From positions 1 to 64,000 of the forward strand of contig NZ_JAMAYG010000003.1 in NCBI RefSeq assembly GCF_023712425.1: a DNA stretch of 64,000 bases, written 5' to 3'. Below are positions 36,741 through 46,400 of this stretch, one piece after another. Origin of the DNA: Rothia sp. P100. Its GTDB lineage: Bacteria; Actinomycetota; Actinomycetes; Actinomycetales; Micrococcaceae. The notes under the pieces are model-generated. The model worked only from the letters and a program-made list of their open reading frames with translations, was not told the origin of the DNA and searched no databases. How positions within the stretch are numbered: the stretch's first letter is position 1; every line of letters begins with the position of its first letter. Both the position numbers and the translations under genes were made by a program.

Positions 36741-36754
36741 ATGACGTGGATCAA
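36741..36754 (-). promoter_or_regulatory. FNR-type box, minus orientation
   Basis: On the minus strand TTGATCCACGTCAT differs at two positions from the TTGATCCAGGTCAA copies downstream. A TACCGT hexamer lies 36 bp on, the same spacing. It points at the broken oxidoreductase gene; because the box is nearly symmetrical it might also serve the HMA gene at 36827. Confidence 0.5.
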
Positions 36755-36826
36755 AGAGTGAAAGAAGTGAGCACGAAGGACCCCACCGACATTTGAACTA
36801 CTCCAACTTCTGGGGAGCAGTTCATC

Positions 36827-37069
36827 ATGACCACTCCCATCCTCAAGCACACCACCGTGTCCACGTCGGGGTTTTTCTGCCCGAGCTGCCTGGCCACCGC
36901 CCAGACCGCACTCAATGACCTGGACGCGGTGGCCTCCGTCGAAGTGGTAGTACCGCCCGGCCATCTCGTGGTGTCCCATGACCTACAACAGGTGTCTGTG
37001 GACGAGCTGCTCATCAAGGTCGTCACCGACATCACCTCCACTGCCCACTCCTCAGGCAGCGAGTGGTGA
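36827..37069 (+). CDS. HMA-domain metallochaperone 1
   Basis: 80 aa. A single heavy-metal-associated domain with the metal-binding pair in FFCPSCLATAQTAL (CxxC at about 18-21). It likely carries Cu(I), Zn or Cd to the P1B ATPase at 39454, which lacks its own HMA domain. ATG 36827 follows GGGGAG. It precedes the FNR-like gene. Confidence 0.8.
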   Translation: MTTPILKHTTVSTSGFFCPSCLATAQTALNDLDAVASVEVVVPPGHLVVSHDLQQVSVDELLIKVVTDITSTAHSSGSEW

Positions 37070-37154
37070 GGGCGCGCGGCTGTCGGTTGTGTCGGAGGCT
37101 TTTGTTTCTCCGCTTCCGCGGTCATTGCTCTCCGGGCCTGATAGCATGGGGCTT

Positions 37155-37895
37155 ATGGCCCGCAATCCCGTCCGTCACACCTGTGCTCAGCCGCATCAGT
37201 GCTCCCTGGACGTGCGCATGCAGGTCCTGGCCCGTTCTCCGCTGACCAAGGAGCTGAACCCACTACAGCACAGGGAGCTTGACCAGCATCTGACCTCCTG
37301 GGCCTGGGCTGCGGGTGATCCCATCCTTCTAGCCGGCGAGCAGGCTCAGGGCAGCTATATGGTCGCCTCCGGTCGGGCTCGGATCACACGGGACACCATC
37401 GATGGCCGCGAAATCACCGTCGACATCGCCGCCCCCGGGGATGTCATCGGCCCACTGCACACCCATAGCTCCCCAGCCACCGACTCGGCCTGGGCGATCG
37501 AGACCACCTGCGCGCTCTACCTGCCCGCCGAGGCCCTGGCCGAGGTCGTGGACGCCTACCCGCAACTGGCGTTGGCGATCATTCGGATGCAGCAGGACCA
37601 ATTGGTCCGGTCCCGGGAACGCGAGACCGCACAGACCACCTCGACTGTCGAGCAGCGCGTGGCCGCCGCCCTCCAACACCTGGACGCCAAGCTCGGGCAA
37701 GTCCGACAAGACGGATCCAGCCTGCTGCAGGTCCGCCTGCGCCGCGACGACGTGGCCGGCATGGCCGGCACCACCGTCGAGTCCGCCTCCCGGGCAATGG
37801 CGCGGATGAAGAAAACCGGTGTCATCGACTCCGGCCGCGAATGGATCGCCATTACCAACCACCAGGCCCTGGCCGACCTGGTCGCCGCCCTCTAA
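37155..37895 (+). CDS. Crp/Fnr-family regulator with FNR-like recognition helix
   Basis: 246 aa (ATG 37155; ATG 37146 also possible). The N-terminus has cysteines in HTCAQPHQCSLD (C-x5-C), then a cNMP-binding-type barrel, a dimer helix and a C-terminal HTH whose recognition helix reads AGTTVESASRAMARM. The E..SR pattern matches that by which FNR reads TTGA half-sites, and a third Cys (ETTCALYL) is in the barrel. This predicts an oxygen- or metal-labile Fe-S/thiol sensor. TTGAT-N4-RTCAA boxes precede the next three units, so it probably activates them. Confidence 0.82.
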   Translation: MARNPVRHTCAQPHQCSLDVRMQVLARSPLTKELNPLQHRELDQHLTSWAWAAGDPILLAGEQAQGSYMVASGRARITRDTIDGREITVDIAAPGDVIGPLHTHSSPATDSAWAIETTCALYLPAEALAEVVDAYPQLALAIIRMQQDQLVRSRERETAQTTSTVEQRVAAALQHLDAKLGQVRQDGSSLLQVRLRRDDVAGMAGTTVESASRAMARMKKTGVIDSGREWIAITNHQALADLVAAL

Positions 37896-37956
37896 AACGC
37901 CCACATCCCTCTCTCTTTTCCAGGACAATTTCCTGGTAGGAGAGATTTGTCGTTGT

Positions 37957-37998
37957 TTGATCCAGGTCAAGGAATTAACCCGGAAAGGACCGTATCTT
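37957..37998 (+). promoter_or_regulatory. FNR-type box and promoter of HMA gene 2
   Basis: TTGATCCAGGTCAA (37957-37970) with TATCTT starting 36 bp after the box start (37993-37998). A start site about 7 nt beyond the -10 would put the box centre at -41.5, the class II FNR activator position. Confidence 0.75.
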
Positions 37999-38051
37999 TA
38001 AAGGTGCAAGCACAGGAACATGACGATAAAAGATGAAAGGACCTGGTTAAG

Positions 38052-38288
38052 ATGACCGACCCGGCCACGCTGAAGAACACCACCTTGCGCTCTGATGAGT
38101 TCACCTGTCCGAGCTGTGTCGCCAAGATCGAAAACAAGCTGAATGGTTTGGACGGCGTGGAGAATGCGGAGGTGAAGTTCTCCTCCGGACGCATCCTGGT
38201 CACCCACGACCCACAGAAGGTCTCCGTACGTGACCTGGTTACCGCGGTAGCCGAGGTCGGTTACACCGCCAAGCCGTCGGCGATCTGA
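38052..38288 (+). CDS. HMA-domain metallochaperone 2 (CopZ-like)
   Basis: 78 aa HMA domain with CxxC in FTCPSCVAKIENKL (about 17-24) and a C-terminal GYTAKPS. Paralogue of the protein at 36827 but closer to the consensus. Own FNR-type promoter. Probably supplies metal to, or removes it for, the ATPase at 39454. Confidence 0.85.
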   Translation: MTDPATLKNTTLRSDEFTCPSCVAKIENKLNGLDGVENAEVKFSSGRILVTHDPQKVSVRDLVTAVAEVGYTAKPSAI

Positions 38289-38402
38289 CGCACTTCCGAC
38301 CCCACAAGCCCGCCCGCACCAGAAAGTGCCGGCGGGCCATCTGTGCCCCCGGGCTACGAGCACCACAGTCTTTTTGCAATCCAGATCTCACTTTGCGGGT
38401 AC

Positions 38403-38444
38403 TTGATGCGGATCAAGGTACTTTCTCCGGATTGTTCATAACTT
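38403..38444 (+). promoter_or_regulatory. Perfect FNR box and promoter of the 105-aa gene
   Basis: TTGATGCGGATCAA (38403-38416) is a perfect TTGAT-N4-ATCAA palindrome; TAACTT (38439-38444) begins exactly 36 bp after the box start. The downstream stretch is nearly identical to that before the ATPase at 39454. Confidence 0.8.
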
Positions 38445-38493
38445 AATGAGTGCCACAGAAAACACCTGATCTTCATCATGAAAGGACACCACC

Positions 38494-38811
38494 ATGGCCG
38501 AAGTGACCTTTGCCAGTCTCCACGAGAAGATGAAATTCCTGCTCAAGGACCACGGGGTCGAGAACTTCGACGAGTCGGATCTGGACCTCGAATCCGTCTC
38601 CTCACTGCACGCCAAGGCGAACGCGTTATGCGCCGCCCACGGCGGTGACCCCTCCCGCATGGCGAACGATACCCTCGCCCAGTTACACCCGAAGCTGGAC
38701 TTCCTGATGAAGGGGCACGGCGTGGACACCGACACTGCCCGCCTGGACTTGAGCACACTGGAGGCTGTGGATGCCAAGGTCAACGCCATTGTCAACGCCT
38801 ACGATCATTAG
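38494..38811 (+). CDS. Two-repeat helical protein of unknown function, FNR-box regulated
   Basis: 105 aa, acidic, no signal or membrane segment. It consists of two copies of a 45-residue unit: LHEKMKFLLKDHGV ... LDLESVSSLHAKANALCAAHG and LHPKLDFLMKGHGV ... LDLSTLEAVDAKVNAIVNAYD. Each keeps LHxK, FLxK, HGV, LDL and AKxNA. The His, Asp and Glu positions could bind metal. I do not recognise the family. ATG 38494 has AAAGGA. It lies between a metallochaperone and a metal ATPase and has the best FNR box of the cluster, so it should be part of that response. Confidence 0.75.
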   Translation: MAEVTFASLHEKMKFLLKDHGVENFDESDLDLESVSSLHAKANALCAAHGGDPSRMANDTLAQLHPKLDFLMKGHGVDTDTARLDLSTLEAVDAKVNAIVNAYDH

Positions 38812-39363
38812 CGACTGGACCATCTTTCCGAAGTGGGAGCCGCGCTGTCCTCATGCCCACACCGACCCGTGAACGACAGGGACCGAATCTTCTCGCAAGA
38901 ACTCGAGCCCTGAATACAGGCGACATCCAGGGTGCCATACGCAACGGTTACTCCCGCCTATCACAGTGTGGCGGCGTTGTGCCGCGTGAGCCGTCCTGCG
39001 GGCCAGGATGACACTATCACCTAGGACATCTCAAGGAGACCCGTGACGCCTACCAGCGACGCGTAGATGACGACCTCGCCCTGTTCCCCTCCCTTGCGGC
39101 GCCCGACCCACACGGCCGCCACCCGATCCGGGAATGGCTGAGCACTCACACCGGCCCTCTCATGGACGCCGGCTGTACCGCCAAACCCTCGGCCTACTAA
39201 ACACCCCCTATCCGAGTACCCGGGAAAGGAGCATGATCGACACCACGTCATCTCCACGCTAGGAACCCACCAGCACCGTGCGGTGCTGGTGGGTTTCTGG
39301 TGTTGACAGGCCACGTGGCATGCTCTTCTGCTCCACCTCGTCAGGTCGGAGGTGTGTGGGTAG
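38812..39363 (+). other. Non-coding stretch with gene remnants
   Basis: No intact gene. A plus-strand frame from about 39020 to 39200 ends in CTAKPSAY and TAA, echoing the GYTAKPSAI end of the HMA protein at 38052, so it is probably the tail of a lost chaperone copy. A good terminator hairpin lies at 39264-39297. Confidence 0.45.
39264..39297 (+). terminator. Terminator hairpin
   Basis: AACCCACCAGCACC pairs with GGTGCTGGTGGGTT around 6 nt, with TTT after it. Confidence 0.7.
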
Positions 39364-39405
39364 TTGATCCAGGTCAAGGAAGTTTCTCCGGAATTGTCCT
39401 AACTT
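39364..39405 (+). promoter_or_regulatory. FNR-type box and promoter of the metal ATPase
   Basis: TTGATCCAGGTCAA (39364-39377), identical to the box at 37957, and TAACTT (39400-39405) 36 bp on. The spacing matches the other two promoters exactly. Confidence 0.8.
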
Positions 39406-39453
39406 AATGAGTGTCACAAGAAAAAGACCCTCAAAAAGTAAAGGACACCCATC

Positions 39454-41328
39454 ATGAAGACCTGGAAAACCTGGGGCGTGGTCGCCGTCTCAGGCCTGCT
39501 GATTATCCTGTCCTGGCTCACCCCCGCTGGGTGGCTGTCAGACGGATTCATGATCGCCGCCGCGGTGGTCGCCGGCTGGCAGATCGCCGTCTCCGCCGTC
39601 CAGGCCCTGCGAATTAAGATGATCTCGATTGACCTGCTGGTCATCGTCGCCGCCATCGGCGCGCTGTTCATCAACAACTACTGGGAATCCGCCGCCGTCA
39701 CCTTCCTCTTCGCCCTGGGCAAGGCCCTGGAGAAGGCCACGATGAACCACACCCGCAAGGCACTGTCGGACCTGGTGGACGCTGCCCCCGAGACCGCCAC
39801 CGTGCTGCGCGACGGTGAGCCCGAAACCGTTGAGATCTGGGAACTGACCCCCGGTGACGTCGTGCTCGTGAAAAACGGCGAGCAGATCCCCGTCGATGGA
39901 CGCGTGCTCTCCGGTCACGGCGGGGTCGACGAGGCCACCATCACCGGGGAATCCGTGCCCGCCGAGAAGGCCCAAGCCTCGGAGGTCTTCGCCGGTACTT
40001 GGCTGCGCTCCGGGGTGCTGCGCATCGAGGCGATCGGCATCGGCTCGGACTCCACACTGGCCAAGATCATCCACCGCGTCGAAGACGCCCAGGACGACAA
40101 GGCAAAAACCCAGACGTTCCTGGAGAAATTCTCGAAGTACTACACCCCCGGCGTCATGATCGCCGCCCTGGCCGTCGGCCTGATCACCCTGAACGTTGAA
40201 CTGGCCCTGACCCTGCTGGTCATCGCCTGCCCGGGTGCCCTGGTCATCTCGATCCCGGTCTCGATCGTCGCCGGTATCGGACGCTCCGCCAAGGACGGGG
40301 TGCTCATCAAGGGTGGCGAATACCTGGAGACCTCCGCGAAGGTCGACACCGTAGTCGTCGACAAGACCGGCACCCTGACCAACGGCCGCCCCGAGCTGAC
40401 CAACGTCGACGTCCTCGACCCCGCCTACTCGGACGATGAGGTGCTCACCCTGGCCGCCCGTGCCGAAACCGCCTCCGAGCACCCCCTGGCCGAGGCCATC
40501 GTCCGCGGCGCGGAGAACAAGGGACTGACCATCGACATGGTCGAGAAAGCCAAACCGGTCACCGGCAAGGGCATCATCGCCCACGTCGACGACCACACCG
40601 TCGCTGTCGGTGCCGGCGACCTGCTCGACCACACCCCGGATACCACCCGCATCCTCGAACTCAATGATCAGGGCAAGACCGCCATGTACGTCGGCGTCAA
40701 CGGACGAGCCATCGGCATCGTCGCCGTCGCGGACACCATCCGTGACGACGCCCCGGCCGCTATCCGGTCGCTGCATGACAAGGGCGTGCGCGTGATCATG
40801 GCCACCGGTGACGCGCAGCGGGTGGCCCGCAACATCGCCGCCGAACTCGGGGTCGACGAGGTCCGGGCCGAACTCATGCCTGAGGACAAGCTCGAGATCG
40901 TGCGTGAACTCCAGGCCCAGGGCCGCACCGTGGCCATGATCGGCGACGGCGTCAACGACACCCCCGCACTTACTCAGGCCGACATCGGCGTGGCCATGGG
41001 GGCCGCTGGCTCACCCGCCGCCATCGAGACCGCCGATATCGCTCTGATGGCCGACAAGCTGCCGCGTCTGCCCTATGCCCTGGGTCTGGCCCAGCGCACG
41101 GTGCGCACCATGCGGGTCAACATCGCCATCGCCCTGGCCACCGTGGCGGTCCTGCTGGCCGGTGTGCTGCTTGGCGGGGTGACGATGTCGATTGGCATGC
41201 TCGTCCACGAAGCCAGCGTCCTTATCGTCATCGCGATTGCGATGCTCCTGCTGCGCCCCACCCTCAAGGAGGGCAACGTGGAAGAGGTATCCGCCACCGA
41301 TGCCGCGAAGGAGGCGCTGATCGCCTAA
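39454..41328 (+). CDS. P1B-type metal-translocating ATPase with CPG motif
   Basis: 624 aa. No N-terminal metal-binding domain; starts directly with membrane helices. Actuator TGES (about 167-170), phosphorylation DKTGTLTNG (about 307), GDGVND hinge (about 499-504). The transport-site motif is ACPGALVISIP, where ZntA/CadA-type pumps have CPC. The second Cys ligand is thus missing. The rest most resembles the Zn/Cd class. Two HMA chaperones and an FNR-like regulator are encoded upstream. ATG 39454 has AAAGGA. Metal and direction cannot be stated with confidence. Confidence 0.88.
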   Translation: MKTWKTWGVVAVSGLLIILSWLTPAGWLSDGFMIAAAVVAGWQIAVSAVQALRIKMISIDLLVIVAAIGALFINNYWESAAVTFLFALGKALEKATMNHTRKALSDLVDAAPETATVLRDGEPETVEIWELTPGDVVLVKNGEQIPVDGRVLSGHGGVDEATITGESVPAEKAQASEVFAGTWLRSGVLRIEAIGIGSDSTLAKIIHRVEDAQDDKAKTQTFLEKFSKYYTPGVMIAALAVGLITLNVELALTLLVIACPGALVISIPVSIVAGIGRSAKDGVLIKGGEYLETSAKVDTVVVDKTGTLTNGRPELTNVDVLDPAYSDDEVLTLAARAETASEHPLAEAIVRGAENKGLTIDMVEKAKPVTGKGIIAHVDDHTVAVGAGDLLDHTPDTTRILELNDQGKTAMYVGVNGRAIGIVAVADTIRDDAPAAIRSLHDKGVRVIMATGDAQRVARNIAAELGVDEVRAELMPEDKLEIVRELQAQGRTVAMIGDGVNDTPALTQADIGVAMGAAGSPAAIETADIALMADKLPRLPYALGLAQRTVRTMRVNIAIALATVAVLLAGVLLGGVTMSIGMLVHEASVLIVIAIAMLLLRPTLKEGNVEEVSATDAAKEALIA

Positions 41329-41381
41329 CACCACCCCCAAGCCAGCCCCGCCGGTTTTCCTCCAGGTCTTCCCCTTTCCGT

Positions 41382-42074
41382 ATGGGCAAGGAACTTGTGC
41401 GTGGTCTTGACCGGTGGTGTTTATGGTTGGAGGACGCAGATCCTTCTGATATTTCTAAAAGCCCGTTCTTACGTCAGCGTGTAGAAGCTAACCGCGAGTG
41501 GCGAACAGCCCAAAAACCTACTGGTGATGCTTATAAACTCAAAGATACTCCACATCTGATGCGTCCTAATAAAGAACGTCCTTTGGTGGATTATGTAGGT
41601 ATTCCCCGTGTTGTGTCGGAAGCTCGCTCTTATTACACAGTGGCTCATCTAGGGGCGGACGTGGTCGCCGGAGACAAGGTATATACCGCAATTGACACTG
41701 ATGGTTTACTTTTTGCCTTGATTAGTTCCAGTATGTTTATTGCTTGGCAAAAAGCTATTGGTGGGCGCCTGAAATCTGATTTGAACTTCTCCAATACCAT
41801 TGTCTGGAACAACTTCCCTGTCCCCGAGCTTGATGAGAAGCAGCAAAAAGCTATCATTGCAGCAGGTAAAAAGGTACTAGAAGCACGCGTGCTTCACCCG
41901 GACCGGTCACTTGCTGATTATTACAACCCACTGGCTATGTCACCGGAACTTCTCAAAGCACACGCTGCGCTAGATAAGGTGGTGGACCAAGCCTTCGGCG
42001 CTCCACGTAGGCTCAACACAGAGGCTCAGCGTCTCGAGCTTCTGTTCAAGAGATACCAAGAACTAACCCGTTAA
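41382..42074 (+). pseudogene. 3' fragment of an MmeI/YeeA-like DNA methyltransferase
   Basis: 230 residues that match the C-terminal target-recognition part of large class I adenine methyltransferases: DRWCLWLEDADPSDI, the GGRLKSDLNFSNTIVWNNFP motif and the C-terminal helical PLAMSPELLKAHAALDKVVD. The catalytic AdoMet and NPPY parts are absent, since the sequence left of 41382 belongs to the ATPase island. The ATG may be used, but the product would not be an enzyme. Confidence 0.75.
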
Positions 42075-42078
42075 CCGT

Positions 42079-42119
42079 AAGAGAGGGTGCCAAGGCAGCT
42101 GTCTTGGCACCCTCTTTTA
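42079..42119 (+). terminator. Terminator after the methyltransferase fragment
   Basis: AGAGGGTGCCAAG pairs with CTTGGCACCCTCT, followed by TTT. Confidence 0.8.
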
Positions 42120-42369
42120 GGGTTTGCGTTCAACCCTCACTCAACTGCACCGAGCTAATGCAGATACGAAACTAGAGCTTCACACCCCTCTGCCACAATT
42201 AGGTGCAACTAGACCTTTCTGGTGAACGAGAAGCCTCCTTATCAATAGGGGTGCATCACCCCTAGAGGATGTCAGATAATCCTGGTGCCTGCACCCTCTC
42301 AATCACGAAGCCGACCCATTTATAATATGTGCACTTACTATATTTGTGGTAGACCTTTCTCAAGGAAGG

Positions 42370-43344
42370 CTAATTAATCTTGACTCGCACTAACTCATTC
42401 CAATGAGTAGTCCCCCGCAAAGAGAGCATATCCCGGCGCATCTCCCAATCAGCCGGAGCCGCAAAACCAGCTAACCCCAACCCCAAAGAACCTGCCCCGC
42501 ATTTCTCCTGCACCTGACTCATGAGCCCGGCAATATCCCGCCGCTCATGCACATACCCCAAATCCTCCAGAGGAATATGCACCCCGGCTGGCACCAAATC
42601 CGAAAGCATAACCCCAGCGCGCACATAAGACACAGACCCAAAATCAACCTTCTCCAAAAGCTCCAGAGCTGCACGCGTAAGAATCATCGGATCCGCCGTC
42701 TTACCTGGCAGCTTGACTTGAACCGCAGGGTGATGGGACTGCCCCGAAGAAAAAGGGCTCGTGCCACAAAAGGCAGTCAACAGTCCCGCTAACTGCCCTC
42801 CTCTACCAAGTCGCACTGCTGCTCTTTGGGCATAGATACTCAAAACCTGCTGCATCTGTCGCCGCGTCTCAACAGGGGTAGAAAATGCCCGCGAGTAAAT
42901 CAGCTGTTCCTTGAAAATACGCTCTTGCTCTAAGGGGATAGCACTAACCCCGTTGAGTTCTAGCACGGTTCGCATGAGGACAACGCTGAACTTCTTGCGA
43001 ATGATGTGCGGGGGCGCTACCGCTAGCTCCCCTATAGTGCTGATGCACATTTTCTCTAATTTGGCGGTAGTTCGTGCCCCGACTCCCCAGATCTCGGCGG
43101 CGGGAAGGTTAGAAAAAAGAGCGTCCCGGCGTTCCTTGGGTAAAGCGTCCCAAACACAGACCCCACCTAGCGCTGGTACTTTTTTCGCGGTTTTATTAGC
43201 CAGCTTGGCCAAAGTCTTAGTTGGGGCAACTCCTACGCAGACCGGAACTCCCACCCTGCAGGATAACTGGTCTTTTAGACTGCGGGCTAGGGCCTTGGCT
43301 TCGGTAATTGATACCGGGGCGGTTAAGAATGCCTCGTCAATGGA
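42370..43344 (-). pseudogene. umuC: umuC C-terminal part, split by the Tn3-family transposon
   Basis: Y-family DNA polymerase V catalytic subunit. Read from the transposon edge: SIDEAFLTAP (catalytic Asp-Glu), VCVGVAPTKTLAKLANKTAK, the helix-hairpin-helix EIWGVGARTTAKLEKM, and the DUF4113-type C-terminus. Removing the transposon and one copy of the 5-bp repeat joins this to 53576-53883 in frame, giving 425 aa, the family's usual size. So the gene was intact before insertion. Confidence 0.92.
43340..43344. repeat. Target-site duplication, left copy (ATGGA)
   Basis: ATGGA abuts the left inverted repeat and is repeated at 53576-53580, as expected for Tn3-family insertion (5 bp). Confidence 0.95.
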
Positions 43345-43383
43345 GGGGTCTTGGTAGTAATGGGGACGGATTGAGCGCTAAGC
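43345..43383 (+). repeat. Left terminal inverted repeat, 39 bp
   Basis: Begins GGGGTCTTGGTAGTAATGGG and ends GCGCTAAGC. It matches the right end at every base. GGGG at the tip is the Tn3-family signature. Confidence 0.96.
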
Positions 43384-43412
43384 CCTGCTCGGGCGCGAGG
43401 TAGCGTGGTGAT

Positions 43413-46400
43413 ATGCCGACTGATCAATATTTGACCGAGGAACAAACGGTGGTGTTCGGGCGGTTCGTAGGCGAACCATCTCCGGCGGAGCTGGAGCAGT
43501 TCTTCTATCTCGACGCGGCTGACCTGGAAGGGATTGCTGAGCGTCGCGGTGAGCATAATCGGCTCGGTTTTGCGCTTCAGGTTGGGACAGTGCGGTTCCT
43601 GGGGGCGTTCCTGTCGGATCCGCTGGATGTTCCGTGGTCCGTGGTGGAATATTTGGCGGCACAGCTCCGAATCAATGATCCGTCGGTGATCAAGCGGTAC
43701 CCCGAGCGGGTTGCGACTCCGAACGCTCATGCGCGGGAGATCCGCCGGCTCTATGGCTATGGGGACTTCACGGGAGCTGCGGTCGAGGATCTGAGCGAGT
43801 TCGTTTACTCGCGCGCCTGGACGCACGGTGAGGGGCCGAAGGCGTTGTTCGCCCATGCGGTGGCCTGGTTGCGTCGGAAACAGATACTCCTTCCTGGAGT
43901 GACGAGACTATTGAAGTCGGTTCAGGCTGCCCGTGAACGTGCAGGGTCGGAGCTGTACGAGTGACTGGCTGGGGCAGCAATGGCCGCGGATCCTCAGTTG
44001 CCGGGACGTTTGCTTGGATTGCTGGCCGTTGATGAGGGTGCCCGTGGGTCCAGGTTAGAAGCATTACGCGCAGGGCCTGTGAGGTTGTCCGGGCCTGCCT
44101 TGAACAAGGCCCTGGCGCGGGTCGAGCAAGTCAGGGCCCTGGGGATTGGCGCGGTGGAGACTTCAGGAATGCCGGCATCCCGGTTACGGGCGCTGGCACG
44201 GTATGGGGTGGAAGCAAAGGCGCAGTCGCTGCGCCGGTTGGCGGAGCCGCGCCGCACGGCCACGTTGGTTGCGACAGTGGAAGCGTTGTCAGTGGCGGCG
44301 GTCGATGATGCGTTGGACTTGTTCGATGCACTGATGGCCTCGAAGGTATTGGGACCCTCGAAGAGGGCTGCGGTCGCGGCACGGTTGGAGACACTGCCGG
44401 AGCTGGAGAAAGCCTCGGCTGTTCTTGCCCGTGTCGGGCGTGAATTGGTCTGCCTGCTGGAGGAAGCGGGCGAGCAAGTCGATGTAGCGACGGTATGGGC
44501 CCGGCTGGAGAAGGTCGCCGCAAGGGATCAGATCGCGCAGTACGCCGACACGGTCGGTGCTCTCATCCCGGACGCCTCGGGACTGGAGGGCGCGATGCGT
44601 GTGCAGGTGGCCCGCCGATACCGGACGGTTGCCCCATTCTTGGGGTTGTTGGCTACCGTGTTGCCACTGCGGGCAACGGCAACGGGACAGCCTGTGCTTG
44701 ATGCCCTGGCCGGATTGGAAGCCCTGCGTGGCCGCCGGCAGCTCCACAAGGACGACGTTACCGAGGCCTTGGTACCGGCTGCCTGGCGCGCGGCGGTGTT
44801 CGGTCGCGACGGGGTAGAAGTTGACCGGGAAGCATGGGTTTTGTGCGTGTTGGAGCAGCTACGCGTTTGCCTGCGCCGTCGGGACGTGTTTGCCACACCA
44901 TCGACCCGGTGGGGCGACCCACGCGCCCAGCTGCTCGATGGTGAGCAGTGGGAGCAGGTACGCGATCGGGCGCTGACCAGCTTGGGCCTGGAAGGGCCGG
45001 CTGCCGAGCACCTGAACGATCGTGTTGAGGTGCTGGATACGGCCTGGAGGAGCTTGACGGCAAGCCTCGAGGAAGTGGGCCCGAACGGTTCGGTACGGCT
45101 GGAACCCTCAAGTACGGACGGGCGCACACGTTTGAAGGTTGACCGTCTGGATGCCTTGGAGATCCCGGACTCGCTGCGTGAACTCCGTGGGCAGGTCGCC
45201 TCGATGCTGCCACGGGTGGATCTTCCCGAGCTGCTGCTGGAGGTTCATTCCTGGACCGGGTTCCTCGACGCCTACACCCACATCGGGCAGTCCAAGGCCC
45301 GCATGGATGATCTGCCGCGCTCGGTTGCGGCGCTGCTGGTCGCAGAGGCCTGCAACGTTGGCCTGACACCCGTGGTTGCCGAGGGACACCCGTCCCTGAC
45401 GCGCGCTCGGCTCGGACACGTGGATGCCAACTACCTGCGCAGCGAGACCCACTCCGCCGCAAACGCGACCCTAATCAAGGCCCAGGGTGAGATCCCTGTC
45501 GCCCAGGTGTGGGGTGGTGGGCTGCTGGCCTCCGTCGATGGTCTGCGGTTCGTGGTCCCGGTACGCACGATCAACGCTGCCCCGAACCCGAAGTATTTCG
45601 GCCGAGGACGCGGGCTGACGTGGTTCAACGCGGTCAACGACCAGGTGGCCGGCATCGGCGCCACTGTCGTGCCCGGCACCGTGCGTGATTCACTCTACGC
45701 GCTGGACACGATACTGAACCTCGACGGCGGTCCCCGACCAGAAACGATCACCTCGGACACGGCTTCCTACTCCGACATGGTCTTCGGGATCTTCGCCCTT
45801 CTGGGTTACCGGTTCTCGCCACGGATTGCCAACCTGTCCGACCAACGCCTCTGGCGCGCAACCCCGCGTGGCACCACGGACTCCGATTACGGGTCGCTGA
45901 ACGATGTCGCCCGCAACCGGATCAACTTAGCCAGGATCGCCGCACACTGGGATGACATGACCCGCGTCGCTGCGTCTCTGGCGACAGGGACGGTGCGCGC
46001 CTACGACTTGCTGCGCATGCTCTCCCGTGACGGCAGCCCGTCCCCACTCGGTGCCGCGATCACCGAATATGGGCGCATGGACAAGACCATCCACCTGCTC
46101 GCCCTCATCGACCCACTCGAGGAAACCTACCGACGAACGACCCATACGCAGCAGACCGTCCAGGAATCACGCCACCGCCTGGCACGCGCGATCTTCCACG
46201 GGCGGCGCGGACAGATCTACCAGCGCTACCGTGAAGGCCAGGAAGACCAGCTCGGTGCACTCGGCCTGGTCCTGAACGCCATCGTGCTCTGGAACACCCG
46301 CTACACCGATGCCTCCATCAATGCACTGCGCGAGGCCGGCAACCTCGTGGACGACGCCGATATCGCCCGCCTGTCCCCGCTCGGCGATCAACACGTCAAC

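Noticed and set aside
37080-37160. FNR box before the FNR-like gene itself (autoregulation)
   Set aside because: No TTGAT-N4-ATCAA-like sequence is present there.
39538-40776. 412-residue open frame on the minus strand across the CPG ATPase
   Set aside because: Antisense shadow of a high-GC gene; Gly/Asp-rich with no family resemblance and no start site.
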